A stretch of 64,000 nt of DNA, from NCBI GenBank assembly GCA_963765815.1, contig CAVXXT010000007.1, forward strand, positions 186,001 to 250,000, written 5' to 3'. The notes below the pieces were generated by a model. That model was given only the letters and a program-made list of their open reading frames with translations, ran no database searches and was not told the DNA's origin. Below are positions 40,228-49,567 of this stretch, one piece after another; positions within the stretch are counted from its first letter, which is position 1; each line of letters starts with the position of its first letter. Origin of the DNA: DATLNF01 sp963765815. GTDB lineage: Bacteria; Actinomycetota; Actinomycetes; BP-191. The position numbers and the translations under genes are program-made.

Positions 40228-40818
40228 TCAGCCGGCGGGGACGTCCGGGGGGTGGTACTTGTTCTGGGCGGCGGGGAGGCCGTCGGTGATCAGGCTCTCG
40301 ATCGCGTCGGCGGCGCGGTCGACGAGGAACGGCAGCTCACGCTGCTCGACCCGGCTGAAGTCGTCGAGGACGTAGTCGGCCGGGTCCTGCTGGCCACGCG
40401 GGCGGTCGACGCCGACGCGCAGCCGGTGGTAGTCGGGTGAGCCGAGCGAGCGCGTGACGGACTTCAGCCCGTTGTGGCCGTTGTCGCCGCCACCGAGCTT
40501 GAGGCGCAGCGAGGCGAACGGCAGGTCGATCTCGTCCGTCACGGTGACGATCGACGGGGTCGGGATCTTGAAGAAGTCGCGCAGCGACGTGACCGGCCCG
40601 CCGGACTCGTTCATGTAGCACTTGGGCTTGGCGACGATCGCGCGCTGGCCCACGAGCCGGCCTTCGACGACGTCCGCGCGACCGCGATGGGCCTTGAACG
40701 AGCCGCCGATCCGACGCGCGAGCTCGTCGACGACCATGAAGCCGATGTTGTGCCGGTTTCCGGCGTACTTCGGCCCGGGGTTGCCGAGCCCGACGATCAG
40801 CCAGACGCCTTCGGTCAT
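40228..40818 (-). CDS. pth: Peptidyl-tRNA hydrolase
   Basis: 196 residues, full length. WLIVGLGNPGPKYAGNRHNIGF carries the catalytic His; the conserved Asp lies in VTVTDEIDLPFASLRLK; GGDNGHNGLKS and CYMNESG are substrate-binding motifs. It releases tRNA from stalled peptidyl-tRNA. ATG 40818 overlaps the rplY stop (ATGA), the usual rplY-pth pairing. Confidence 0.95.
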   Translation of the reverse strand: MTEGVWLIVGLGNPGPKYAGNRHNIGFMVVDELARRIGGSFKAHRGRADVVEGRLVGQRAIVAKPKCYMNESGGPVTSLRDFFKIPTPSIVTVTDEIDLPFASLRLKLGGGDNGHNGLKSVTRSLGSPDYHRLRVGVDRPRGQQDPADYVLDDFSRVEQRELPFLVDRAADAIESLITDGLPAAQNKYHPPDVPAG

Positions 40819-41502
40819 CCCTCGGCGGAAGCGTCCTCGGCCGGTGCGTCACCCTCGGCAGCGGCCTCGGGCGCGTCGGCAGCGGCCTCGGGCGCGTTGG
40901 CCTCGGTGTCGGCGGCCAGCTCGGCCTCGAACTCCGCCTCGCTCTGCGCGCCGACGATCTGGAACACGATCGGCCTCGGGGTCGGTGAGCAGCGTGACGC
41001 CCTCGGGCAGCGCGATCTCCCCGGCGTGCAGCGACGCGCCGACCTCGGTGAACTGCGAGCCGTCGATCTCGATCTGGGTCGGGATGTGCGTCGCCTCGGC
41101 CTGCACGTGCAGGACCGTCGCCTGCTGGTCGAGCATGCCGCCGGTCTTGACCGCCGGGATGTCGCCGACGATGAGGAGGGGTACGTCGACCGCGACGGTC
41201 TCGCCGCGGCGGACGAGGAGCAGGTCGACGTGGGTGAGGTCGCCACGAAGCGGGTCGCGCTGGATCTGCCGCGGCAGCGCCAGCTCTGCGCTGTCGGCCA
41301 GCTCGAGGCGGAGCAGCACGTTGGCGCCGGCCTCGCCCTTGAAGGCGTGCTGGAGCTCGCGGGCGGGCAGCGCGAGGTGACGGGGCGCCTCGCCGTGGCC
41401 GTAGAGGACGGCGGGAACCTTGCCGGCCTTGCGGGTGCGGCGCGCGAAGCCCTTGCCGAACTCCGTGCGGGACTCGGCGGGGATGCGGACCTCAGAAGAC
41501 AC
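40815..41502 (-). CDS. rplY: 50S ribosomal protein L25/general stress protein Ctc (one-base insertion)
   Basis: About 228 residues after correction. EVRIPAESRTEFGKGFARR, KVPAVLYGHGEAPRHLALP (5S rRNA-binding beta-barrel) and the TL5 domain (ALPEGVTLL) lie in one frame; PIVFQIVGAQSEAEFE and the acidic Ala/Glu tail lie in another. One extra base near 40974 explains this. GTG 41502 with GGAG upstream is preferred over a TTG further out. Followed by pth. TL5/Ctc-type L25 binds 5S rRNA. Confidence 0.9.
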
Positions 41503-41623
41503 GACTGCTCCAGCACTCAAGGACGGAAAGGGAATTTCAGACGCCGACTGGCCAGTCTACCGGCCCGGCCGCCCAGCACGAAACGGGCAGGGGGCGACCG
41601 CCCGGGCGTCGAAACCGGACGCC

Positions 41624-43138
41624 ATGACGAGACTGCGCCGTACGACGACCGTCGCCGCTGTCTGCGCGGCTCTCACCGCGCTCCCGGCCGTGGCGGCCGG
41701 ACCGGCGCTGCCGACGAAGTCGGCGTACGGCGCGGTGAAGAACTTCCGGCTGCTCGGGTCGACGAACCTGGGTGAGCGCGGGGTCAACTCGCCGCTGGCG
41801 GTGGCCGGGCGTTGCGTCTACGTCGGTGACCGGTACGACAAGAACGGCATCGCGATCGTCGACGTGCGCAACCCGCGCAAGCCCACGCAGGTCGGCGTCA
41901 TCCCGCCGGTGTCAGGGTCGACGCAGCGCGAGCTGCGCGCCGACGTCGGCCTCGGGCTCCTCGTCGTCATGAACTACTCGCTCTCGACCGGCGGCGCCGG
42001 CAACAACGTCCAGACCTACGACATCGCGACCGACTGCCTCAAGCCGGCGCTGCTCGTCGACGTTCGACATGGGCCCGCGGTCACCGCACGAGTTCTTCCT
42101 CTGGAAGGACGCGAAGCGGCCGGGACGCGCGCTGGTCTACCTCGCCATACACGCTGTTCTCCCCGGACCTCGAAGTCCTCGACATCACCGATCCGCGCGC
42201 GCCGACGGTGGTGGGCGTCTACGACCTCGGCATCGACATCGACGCGAGAACACCGCGGCGGTGCTCGACGAGCGGCAGCGGCTACCTGCACTCGCTCGCG
42301 GTGACCGACGACGGCACCCGCGCCTACATGGGCACCTGGGACTACGGCTTCTACGTCGCCGACACCTCGATGCTGGCCGACCCGATCGTCGACGGCGCGC
42401 CCGGCATCGTCCGACCGGTCGGCGTCGGCAAGCTGCAACTACGGCAGCAACGTGCACGGCGCGGTCACGCGTCCCCGGCCGGCCGCTCGCGGTGGTCGTG
42501 GAGGAGGCCTACGCCAACGCCGGCACCGGCTGCCCGTTCGGGTGGCTGCGGATGGCCGACGTCACCGACGAGGCCGCGCCGAAGCTGCTCGGCGAGTTCA
42601 CGATCCAGGAGAACGACTGCGAGCGGGCCAAGGAGCTCAACGGCACGTTCACGTCGCACAACCAGACCGTCTTCCCCGAACGTCGTGCTGATGGGCTGGT
42701 ACGCCGGAGGCCTGCGCGCGGTCGACATCAGCGACCCGGCGCACCCGACCGAGGCCGGCGCGTTCGTGCCGAAGCCGACCTTCGAGCCGGGCCGCCGCGA
42801 CACCCGGCTGTTCTTCCCGGGCAACAGCAACAACCAGTGGATCGGCGCGATGTGGTCCTACCCGGTCGTCCAGGACGGACTGGTCTACGTCGCGACATCG
42901 ACCTCGGGCTGCTACATCCTCGAGTACACCGGCAAGTTCGCGAAGGAGGTCGAAGCAGGCCGGGTACGTCGAGGGCAACTCGAGCCCGGCGCGCTTCTCC
43001 CGCAAGGACCCGGTGATCAAGCGCGCGGCGCCGATCCCGGCCGGACCGCCGACCGTCGTGCGCTCGCCGTACGCCGACCTGCCGCTGCCGCTGCGCGCGC
43101 TGCAGGCCCCCTACGGCTTCTTCTGCGTCGGCGCCTGA
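41624..43138 (+). CDS. Secreted LVIVD-repeat protein (six one-base insertions)
   Basis: About 502 residues after removing one base near each of 42062, 42145, 42435, 42470, 42678 and 42961. Signal peptide (TVAAVCAALTALPAVAAG) then LVIVD-type propeller repeats: GIAIVDVRNPRKPTQVGVI, EVLDITDPRAPTVVGVYD, LRAVDISDPAHPTEAGAFV. The corrected chain is continuous up to the end GFFCVGA and a stop at 43136. LVIVD proteins are exported propellers of unknown role. Six insertions keep start and stop in phase, as expected for consensus errors, not for gene decay. Confidence 0.8.
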
Positions 43139-43155
43139 CCCTGCGCGCCACACCG

Positions 43156-43208
43156 CGTTCTGTGTCCACCCACGAGCACGACAACGCCCCGAGAACGGAC
43201 ACAGAACG
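43156..43208. repeat. CGTTCTGTGTCC hairpin repeat (family A, copy 4)
   Basis: Perfect 12-bp arms CGTTCTGTGTCC (43156-43167) and GGACACAGAACG (43197-43208), loop 29 nt. It lies between the convergent LVIVD gene and prs. Same arm sequence as at 4795-4924 and 32674-32718; likely bidirectional terminator. Confidence 0.85.
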
Positions 43209-43228
43209 GTGGAACGAAGCGGCGCAGA

Positions 43229-44217
43229 CTAGGCGGTGGTGCCGTCGAAGAGACCGTGACACCTGGTGTCGTCGAAGACGGCCTTGATCGCGGCGGCGAC
43301 GATCGGCGCGACGGAGAGCACGGTCAGCTTGTCGAAGCGCTTGTCATCCGCGATCGGCAGCGTGTTGGTGACGATGACCTCGCTGATGACGCTGTTCTTG
43401 AGCCGGTCGATCGCCGGGCCGCTGAAGACGCCGTGGGTCGCCGCGCAGAGCACCTCGGAGGCACCGCGGGCGAACAGCGCGTCGGCCGCCTTGGTGATGG
43501 TGCCGGCCGTGTCGATCATGTCGTCGACGATCACGCAGGTGCGGCCCTCGACGTCACCGACGACCTCGAACACCTTCGCCTCGTTGTGCACCAGCGGGTC
43601 GCGGCGCTTGTGCACGAAGGCCAGGTTGACGTCGTTGCCGAGCCGGTCGGTGTACTTCTCGGCGATGCGCACGCGGCCGGTGTCCGGGGACACGATCGTC
43701 GTACGCGTCAGGTCGAGCTTGTCCTGGAGGTAGTCGCTGAGCAGGGGCAGCGCGGTGAGGTGGTCGAGCGGGGCGTCGAAGTAGCCCTGGATCTGCGGGG
43801 TGTGCAGGTCGATCGCGATGATCCGGTTGGCGCCGGCGGTGCGGAAGAGGTCGGCGACCAGCTTGGCGGTGATCGGCTCGCGGGCCTGCGTCTTCTTGTC
43901 CTGGCGGGAGTAGGGGTAGAAGGGCGCGACCACGGTGATGCGCTTCGCCGACGCGCGCTTGAGCGCGTCGACCATGATCAGCTGCTCCATGAGCCAGGTG
44001 TTGACCGGCGCGGCGTGGCTCTGCACGACGAACGCGTCGCTGCCGCGCACCGACTCCTCGAACTTGCAGTAGATCTCGCGAGTTGGCGAAGTCGTGCAGC
44101 GTCACCGGGCGAGAGCGGGCACTCCAGGTGCGTCGCGATCTCGCTGGTGAGCTCGGGGTAGGCGCGCCCCGAGAAGAGCATGAGCGTCTTGTGTCCGGCG
44201 ATCTCGAGGCCGCTCAC
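43229..44217 (-). CDS. prs: Ribose-phosphate pyrophosphokinase (two one-base insertions)
   Basis: About 328 residues after removing one base near 44084 and one near 44106. LEIAGHKTLMLFSGRAYPEL is the N-terminus; SDAFVVQSHAAPVNTWLMEQL, the flexible loop KRRDP and PRPP-binding VIVDDMIDTAGT follow. It makes PRPP for nucleotide, His and Trp synthesis. GTG 44217 overlaps the glmU stop (GTGA); glmU-prs is the standard actinobacterial order. Confidence 0.93.
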
Positions 44218-45635
44218 TGCTGGCTCTCCCCCTGCTCGTCAGGCGCTGCGTGGTCGACACCGGGCGACGCGCCACGACGGCGCTCGACCCATCCCTCGAT
44301 GTTGCGCTGCTTCGCCCGCCCGACTCCGAGTGCCCCCGGGGGGACGTCGGTCGTGATCGACCGAGCCGGCGGCGGTGTAGGCGGTGTCGCCGATTGTGAC
44401 AGGTGCGACCAGCATCGTGTCGCTGCCCACGCGGACGTCGTCGCCGACCGTCGTGTGGTGCTTGTCCTGGCCGTCGTAGTTGACGAACACGGTGGCCGCG
44501 CCGATGTTGCTGCGCTCGCCGATGGTGGCGTCGCCGACGTAGGACAGGTGCGGCACCTTGGAGCCGTCGCCGACGGTGGCGTTCTTCATCTCGACGAAGC
44601 CGCCGGCCTTGGCGCCGCGGCCGAGGCGGGTGCCGGGGCGCAGGTAGGTGTACGGGCCCGACGGTCGCCTCGGGGCCGATCTCCGCGCCGACGCAGGTGC
44701 TCGTGGTCACCGTCGCGCCCTCGTCGACGGTCGTGTCGGTGAGCGTGGAGTAGGGGCCGACCACGGCACCCCGGCGTACGACGGTGGCGCCCTTGAGGAT
44801 GCTGAACGGCTCGATCACGCTGTCCGGCTCGCACTCGACGGTGTCGTCGATCCACGTCGTGGCGGGGTCGGTGACCGTGACGCCCGCCTGCTGGAGCTCC
44901 TCGCACCTTGCGGTCGCGGAGCGCGGCAGCGGCCGCGGCGAGCTGGACCCGGTCGTTCACGCCGAGCGCCTCGAGCGGGTCGGCGACCTGGTGACCGGCG
45001 ACCTGCAGCCCCGCCGCGACCATCAGGCCGAGGACGTCGGTGAGGTACTCCTCGCCCTGCGCGTTGTCGGTGCCGATCCGGCCGAGCGCGTCCCTCAGCG
45101 CGGCCGCGTCGAAGGCGTACATGCCGGCGTTGATCTCGCAGATCGACCGCTGGGCTTCGTCGGCGTCCTTCTGCTCGACGATGCCGGTCACCGCCGCCGT
45201 CGTCGTCGCGGACGATCCGGCCGTAGCCGGTCGGGTCGGCGACCACGGTGGTGAGGACCGTCGCGGCACCGCGGTGGCTCTCGGTCAGCGCCTGGCAGAG
45301 TCTCGGTGCGGATCAGCGGGGTGTCGCCGCACAGCACGAGGACGGTGCCGTCGAGGTCGGGTGCGGTCTCCAGCGCCAGGCGCACGGCGTGACCGGTGCC
45401 GTTCTGCTCCGCCTGGACGACCGGAGTCACGTCCGCGCCGAGCGTCTCGACGACGCGGTCCCGCGCCGTGGCCGACGACGACCAGCGTGCGGGTCGCGTG
45501 CAGCGGCGCGGCCGCGTGCAGTACGTGACCGAGGAGAGTCCGACCGCCGACCTCGTGGAGGACCTTGGGGGTGGCCGAGCGCATCCGCGTCCCCTCGCCC
45601 GCGGCGAGCACCACCACCGCCGCCAGCTGAGCCAT
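44214..45635 (-). CDS. glmU: Bifunctional GlcNAc-1-P uridyltransferase/GlcN-1-P acetyltransferase (six one-base insertions)
   Basis: About 471 residues after removing one base near 44359, 44653, 44903, 45194, 45301 and 45471. Start ATG 45635: VVVLAAGEGTRM is the nucleotidyltransferase loop; CGDTPLI holds the catalytic Asp; QKDADEAQRSICEINAGMY follows. The C-terminal half is a left-handed beta-helix acetyltransferase (GPYTYLRPGTRLGRGAKAGG; KNATVGDGSKVPHLSYVGD). Makes UDP-GlcNAc for the wall. Six +1 insertions leave start and stop in phase. Confidence 0.93.
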
Positions 45636-45655
45636 GCGGTTCTTCTCCCTATCAG

Positions 45656-45726
45656 CTCCGGGGGGAGGAATCGGACCCCCATTGACCGGGCCAAAACCGG
45701 CCGTCTTGCCATTAGACGACCCCGGA
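45656..45726 (-). tRNA. tRNA-Gln(TTG)
   Basis: 71 nt. Acceptor TCCGGGG/CCCCGGA perfect; D-arm GTCTAATGGCAAGAC; anticodon stem GCCGG/CCGGT around TTTTGGC with anticodon TTG (45692-45694); T-stem GGGGG/CCTCC. Discriminator G; no encoded CCA. Placed between glmU and the LAGLIDADG-like gene; tRNA-Gln next to glmU is common in actinobacteria. Confidence 0.95.
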
Positions 45727-45748
45727 TCGCTGAGGACATCGTAGGGCG

Positions 45749-46615
45749 TCAATCACCGCCCAATGTCTCTGAGGGCGCGGCGGACGCCACGATCGCCTCC
45801 ACCAGCCCGACGACTTCGCGATAGAGGTCCGCGCTCTTCGCGACCCGCACGATCAAACAGCCGTGGTACGCCGCGCCGGTGTTCCTGCGGATGGTCTTCG
45901 GGTTGTGCCGCTTGATCGTCGGCCGGCGGAAGTCCGTCGCTGGCACGCCCACTAGCGCCGCCCAGAAGGACAGAGCGCCGGCGACGTCGGCGCTCTCGTG
46001 GATCGAAACGCGATAGGTCACGCGCGTCCGGTCGACGCCCATCTCGTCGAGCCAGGCGAGGAACAGCCGGATCAGCATCGGGTCGGAGTTGATGAACATG
46101 ACCGCGCGGCTCGTTCGCCACGGCTTCGACTTCGCGCCTTCGCACCAATATGCCATCGCGCCGATCAACCGCAGCTCCCGGCTCGTCAGCGTGGACACCC
46201 ACTGCCTCGTGGAGTCGCGGAACCGTGCGTCCCGCGCCACCGCCTGCCGATGCATTCCGGCGGCTCCGCCACGGAGCTTCTGATTGCGAGTGGCCAACAG
46301 AACGGCGTGCGCTGCTGGACTGAGCTCGACGTCCATGAGCCACGCGTGCAGAGAGGACTTCGCCACTCCGGTCGCCGCCGACACGTCGTCATAGCTCAGG
46401 CCTGACGCGCGGAGTCGCACGGCCTCCGCGCGTGCGTCCTCCAATTCCTCCCGGCCGAAGCCAGGCCGTCCCAGAGCCTCGCGGACGATCGAGCCGCGAG
46501 GGGGGACCCCCAGCTCTGCTCCGATCTCGTTCGCGGTGGCGCCGGCGCGGCGGAGGTCGCGAGCCTTGGCCACGAGTTCGTCGCGCTCCGGGCCTTCGAT
46601 CTGTCGTCGTCTCAT
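45749..46615 (-). CDS. HTH plus LAGLIDADG-like protein of unknown function
   Basis: 288 residues. The N-terminal 90 residues hold two helix-turn-helix-like segments (RDLRRAGATANEIGAELGV; LRASGLSYDDVSAATGVAKSS). The rest contains RLIGAMAYWCEGAKSKPWR, which aligns with the LAGLIDADG helix of homing endonucleases, then SDPMLIRLFLAWLDEMG, YRVSIHESADV and TIKRHNPKTIRRNTGAAYHGC. Stand-alone proteins of this build occur in many actinobacteria. No intron, intein or split gene is near, so it may be a domesticated nuclease or DNA-binding regulator. Start ATG 46615. Confidence 0.7.
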   Translation of the reverse strand: MRRRQIEGPERDELVAKARDLRRAGATANEIGAELGVPPRGSIVREALGRPGFGREELEDARAEAVRLRASGLSYDDVSAATGVAKSSLHAWLMDVELSPAAHAVLLATRNQKLRGGAAGMHRQAVARDARFRDSTRQWVSTLTSRELRLIGAMAYWCEGAKSKPWRTSRAVMFINSDPMLIRLFLAWLDEMGVDRTRVTYRVSIHESADVAGALSFWAALVGVPATDFRRPTIKRHNPKTIRRNTGAAYHGCLIVRVAKSADLYREVVGLVEAIVASAAPSETLGGD

Positions 46616-46683
46616 CCCTCGACGGTAGGAACGGCGTACGACGGAATCGGCGGCCTGTCCACAGGGGTCCGCGACCGTGGCCT

Positions 46684-46709
46684 CGTAAGTTACGGAACCG
46701 TAAGTTACG
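46684..46709. promoter_or_regulatory. Tandem CGTAAGTTACG operator-like repeats before the desaturase
   Basis: CGTAAGTTACG at 46684-46694 and again at 46699-46709, spaced 15 bp centre to centre, each nearly palindromic. TACGCT (46706-46711) lies 6 nt before GTG 46718 and could be the -10 box of a leaderless mRNA, so a protein bound here would block or modulate initiation. The TetR gene at 47655 is the obvious candidate. Confidence 0.65.
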
Positions 46710-46717
46710 CTGGCGGA

Positions 46718-47650
46718 GTGACGACGACAGCAGCCGCGCCCCCGCCGGTCCAGAGCCACCTCGACACCCGCAAGCGCCCCGGCGAGCAGGTCGCGCTGCT
46801 CGCCGTCGTCGCGATCCCGTTCCTCGCGGTGATCGCCGCCGTACCCCTGCTCTGGGGACGCGGCATCAGCACGACCGACGTCGTCCTGGCGGTCGTCTTC
46901 TACGCCGTCTCCGGCCACGGCATCACCGTCGGCTTCCACCGCTACTTCACCCACGGCGCGTTCAAGGCGACTCGGGCCCTCCGCGTCGGCCTCGCGATCG
47001 CCGGCTCCATGGCGATCCAGGGCCCCGTGATCCGCTGGGTCGCCGACCACCGCCGCCACCACGCGTTCTCCGACCGCGACGGCGACCCGCACTCGCCGCA
47101 CCGCTACGGCTCCGGCGTACGCGCCACCCTCAAGGGACTGTGGCATGCGCACCTGGGCTGGCTGTTCGACCCCGAGCAGACGTCGCTGAAGAAGTACGCG
47201 CCGGACCTGCTCGCCGACCGGGCGATCGTCTGGGTGCACCGGCTGTTCCCGGCGATCATGAGCGCCTCGCTGCTCATGCCGGCCGTCCTCGGCGGGTTGA
47301 TCACCTGGAGCTGGCAGGGCGCGCTGTCGGCGTTCTTCTGGGCCGGCCTGGTGCGGGTCTTCGTCCTGCACCACGTGACCTGGAGCATCAACAGCGTCTG
47401 CCACATGTTCGGCACCCGGCCGTTCAGCAACCGCGACAAGTCGACCAACTTCTGGCCGCTCGCGTTCATCTCGATGGGCGAGTCGTGGCACAACCTGCAC
47501 CACGCCGACCCGACGCTGGCCCGCCACGGCGTCGAGAAGGGCCAGCTCGACACCAGCGCGCACGTCATCGAGATCTTCGAGCGGCTCGGCTGGGCGCGCG
47601 ACGTGCGATGGCCCGATGCCGAGCGGCTCGCCGCTCGTCGGGCAGCATGA
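46718..47650 (+). CDS. Acyl-CoA/acyl-lipid desaturase (delta-9 type)
   Basis: 310-residue membrane di-iron enzyme. Three His boxes are intact: HRYFTH, HRRHH and HNLHH, with a late GESWHNLHHADP. Four helices flank them. It inserts a double bond in fatty acyl chains and affects membrane fluidity. GTG 46718 starts the gene; no ribosome site is needed if the mRNA is leaderless. TetR follows 4 bp later, so both are co-transcribed. Confidence 0.9.
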   Translation: MTTTAAAPPPVQSHLDTRKRPGEQVALLAVVAIPFLAVIAAVPLLWGRGISTTDVVLAVVFYAVSGHGITVGFHRYFTHGAFKATRALRVGLAIAGSMAIQGPVIRWVADHRRHHAFSDRDGDPHSPHRYGSGVRATLKGLWHAHLGWLFDPEQTSLKKYAPDLLADRAIVWVHRLFPAIMSASLLMPAVLGGLITWSWQGALSAFFWAGLVRVFVLHHVTWSINSVCHMFGTRPFSNRDKSTNFWPLAFISMGESWHNLHHADPTLARHGVEKGQLDTSAHVIEIFERLGWARDVRWPDAERLAARRAA

Positions 47651-47654
47651 CCGC

Positions 47655-48317
47655 ATGACCGACACCGGGGGCGAACAGGCAGCGCGTACGACGAGGGTCC
47701 GCATGACCGGCCAGCAGCGCCGGGTGCAGCTGCTCGACGTCGGCCGCGCGCTGTTCGCGGAGCGCGGCTTCGAGGCCACCAGCATCGAGGAGATCGCGCA
47801 CCGGGCCGGCGTGTCCAAGCCGGTCGTCTACGAGCACTTCGGCGGCAAGGAGGGCCTGTACGCCGTCGTCGTCGACCGCGAGATGCAGCGCCTCATCACC
47901 AGGGTCACCGGAGCGCTCGACGGCGGTCACCCTCGAGTCCTGCTCGAGCAGGCGGCGGGCGCCCTCCTCAGCTATATCGAGGACGAGACCGACGGCTTCC
48001 GCATCCTCGTCCGCGACTCACCCGTCGCGTCGACCAGCGGCACGTTCGCCTCGCTGATCGGCGACATCGCCAGCCAGGTCGAGTACATCCTGGTGGCCGA
48101 GTTCAAGGCCCGCGGCTTCGACCCGAAGAACGCGCCGATGTACTCCCAGGCCCTCGTCGGCATGGTCGCCCTCGTCGGGCAGTGGTGGCTGGAGGCTCGC
48201 AAGCCCAAGCGCGAGGAGGTCGTCGCACACCTGGTCAACCTCGCGTGGAACGGCCTCGGCCACCTCGAGCCGAAGCCGACGCTGCGGTCGAAGCGGAAGC
48301 CGCCAGCAGCGGGATAG
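47655..48317 (+). CDS. TetR family regulator, FasR-like
   Basis: 220 residues. HTH: AERGFEATSIEEIAHRAGVSKPVVYEHFGGKEGLY (in segments), typical TetR. The ligand domain RDSPVASTSGTFASLIGDIASQVEYIL and KNAPMYSQALVGMVALVGQWW resembles actinobacterial FasR (Rv3208 in M. tuberculosis), an acyl-CoA-responsive regulator of fatty acid synthesis. Co-transcription with a desaturase fits a lipid role. ATG 47655 chosen over an earlier in-frame ATG. Regulation of the CGTAAGTTACG repeats is inference. Confidence 0.85.
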   Translation: MTDTGGEQAARTTRVRMTGQQRRVQLLDVGRALFAERGFEATSIEEIAHRAGVSKPVVYEHFGGKEGLYAVVVDREMQRLITRVTGALDGGHPRVLLEQAAGALLSYIEDETDGFRILVRDSPVASTSGTFASLIGDIASQVEYILVAEFKARGFDPKNAPMYSQALVGMVALVGQWWLEARKPKREEVVAHLVNLAWNGLGHLEPKPTLRSKRKPPAAG

Positions 48318-48403
48318 CGGCCCCTCGCGCAGGACCCGGGGCACCGATGAGGAAGATCACGCGCAGACTCCCTCCCCCGAGCCGACGAGAAGCGGTAGCA
48401 GCC

Positions 48404-49381
48404 ATGACCGACCTCCGTGACCGTGGGGTCCCGCACGGGACCCGGACGGAGGCATCCCGCGTCAAGGTCGACGCGCTGACGGCCGCACGGTTCGAGGACG
48501 TCTGGCCGGAGGCCGAGCGGCGCCTCCTCGGACTGCTGAGCAGGCACGACGTGCCGCGGTCCCGTGCCGAGGACTTCGTCCAGGAAGCAGCGTTCCGCGT
48601 CCTCGACAGCGGCGTCCCGTACGACGACGCCGACGACCTCTTCCGGTGGGCCGCGGTCGTCGTACGGCGACTCGCCATCGACGCGTGGCGACATGACCGA
48701 CACCTCGCCGAGGATGCCGCGCTGGTCCGCCGGGCTGGCGACGTCGACGTCCCCCACGAGGTCGACCGCCGCCTGGCGCTCCAGGCAGTGGTCGACGCCT
48801 GGCCGTCGTTGTCCGACGGCGACCGCCGCACGATCGTCCTCGCGGTCGAGGAGCGGGTGACCGACGTCGGCGCGGCCGAGCACTCCGCCCGCTACCGGGC
48901 TCGGGCCAAGCTGCGCGCAGCGGTGCGCGGCGTCATCGGCTGGCTCGGCGTGACCCAGGCACGCCGCTCGTTGAAGGCAGGTTCGGTCGTCGCCGTGCCG
49001 GTCGCCGTGGCGTGGCTCGCGCTCCCGCTCATCCTCGGGCTGACCTGGCCGAGCGGCGCGAGGCCAGCTCGCCGGGCGAACGGGCCGGCAGCGTCCGGCT
49101 TCGCCGAGCGCGACCGCACTGCCCTTGGGCCCACCCCTCCCGTCGCAGCGCCGCGTGGCGCCGGGAACGCTCCCGTGGCCGGACCGGCGCCGACTCCGAG
49201 CAGCCGGGTGACCCGACTCGGGCGCGAGGTGCCGGGCGGCTCGGTGTGGGTCGAGCGGGACCCGGACGCCTCCGGGCCGCTCATGTGCACCGACCTCGGA
49301 CCACCCATCGGGTACCACTGCACGCCGAGGATCGGCCCGCTCCTGCCGACCCCCCTGCCCAGCGTCGCGCCGATCCCGTAG
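48404..49381 (+). CDS. Sigma-70-like protein fused to a membrane helix and extracytoplasmic tail
   Basis: 325 residues. Residues 30-100 resemble ECF region 2 (VWPEAERRLLGLLSRHDV, RAEDFVQEAAFRVLDSG, VVVRRLAIDAWRHDRH); residues 125-175 resemble a degenerate region 4 (SLSDGDRRTIVLAVEERVTD...AEHSARYRARAKLRAAVRG). A membrane helix follows (SVVAVPVAVAWLALPLILGL, about residues 194-213), then a Pro-rich extracytoplasmic tail with CTDLGPPIGYHCTP, two Cys that may pair. ATG 48404 chosen; ATG 48347 is possible. No anti-sigma gene is adjacent; the tail may replace it. Confidence 0.75.
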   Translation: MTDLRDRGVPHGTRTEASRVKVDALTAARFEDVWPEAERRLLGLLSRHDVPRSRAEDFVQEAAFRVLDSGVPYDDADDLFRWAAVVVRRLAIDAWRHDRHLAEDAALVRRAGDVDVPHEVDRRLALQAVVDAWPSLSDGDRRTIVLAVEERVTDVGAAEHSARYRARAKLRAAVRGVIGWLGVTQARRSLKAGSVVAVPVAVAWLALPLILGLTWPSGARPARRANGPAASGFAERDRTALGPTPPVAAPRGAGNAPVAGPAPTPSSRVTRLGREVPGGSVWVERDPDASGPLMCTDLGPPIGYHCTPRIGPLLPTPLPSVAPIP

Positions 49382-49567
49382 ACCTCAGCGCGGCAGGTGC
49401 TGCGGCTCGGCATAGAAGGGACGCCAGTCCGAGCCCTCGGTCACCGGGTCGTGCAGGGTCGCCCCGAGCCGACAGCCCACCAGGCATTCCGTCAGGCGGG
49501 AGCCGTTCGTGCGTGTACCCACGTCGGGCGTCGCGCGCACGGGGGTCGCGCGAGGCCCGACTCCGGA

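Noticed and set aside
46684..46709. CRISPR-like direct repeats
   Set aside because: Only two 11-bp repeats with a 4-bp spacer in a promoter position; no array and no cas gene.
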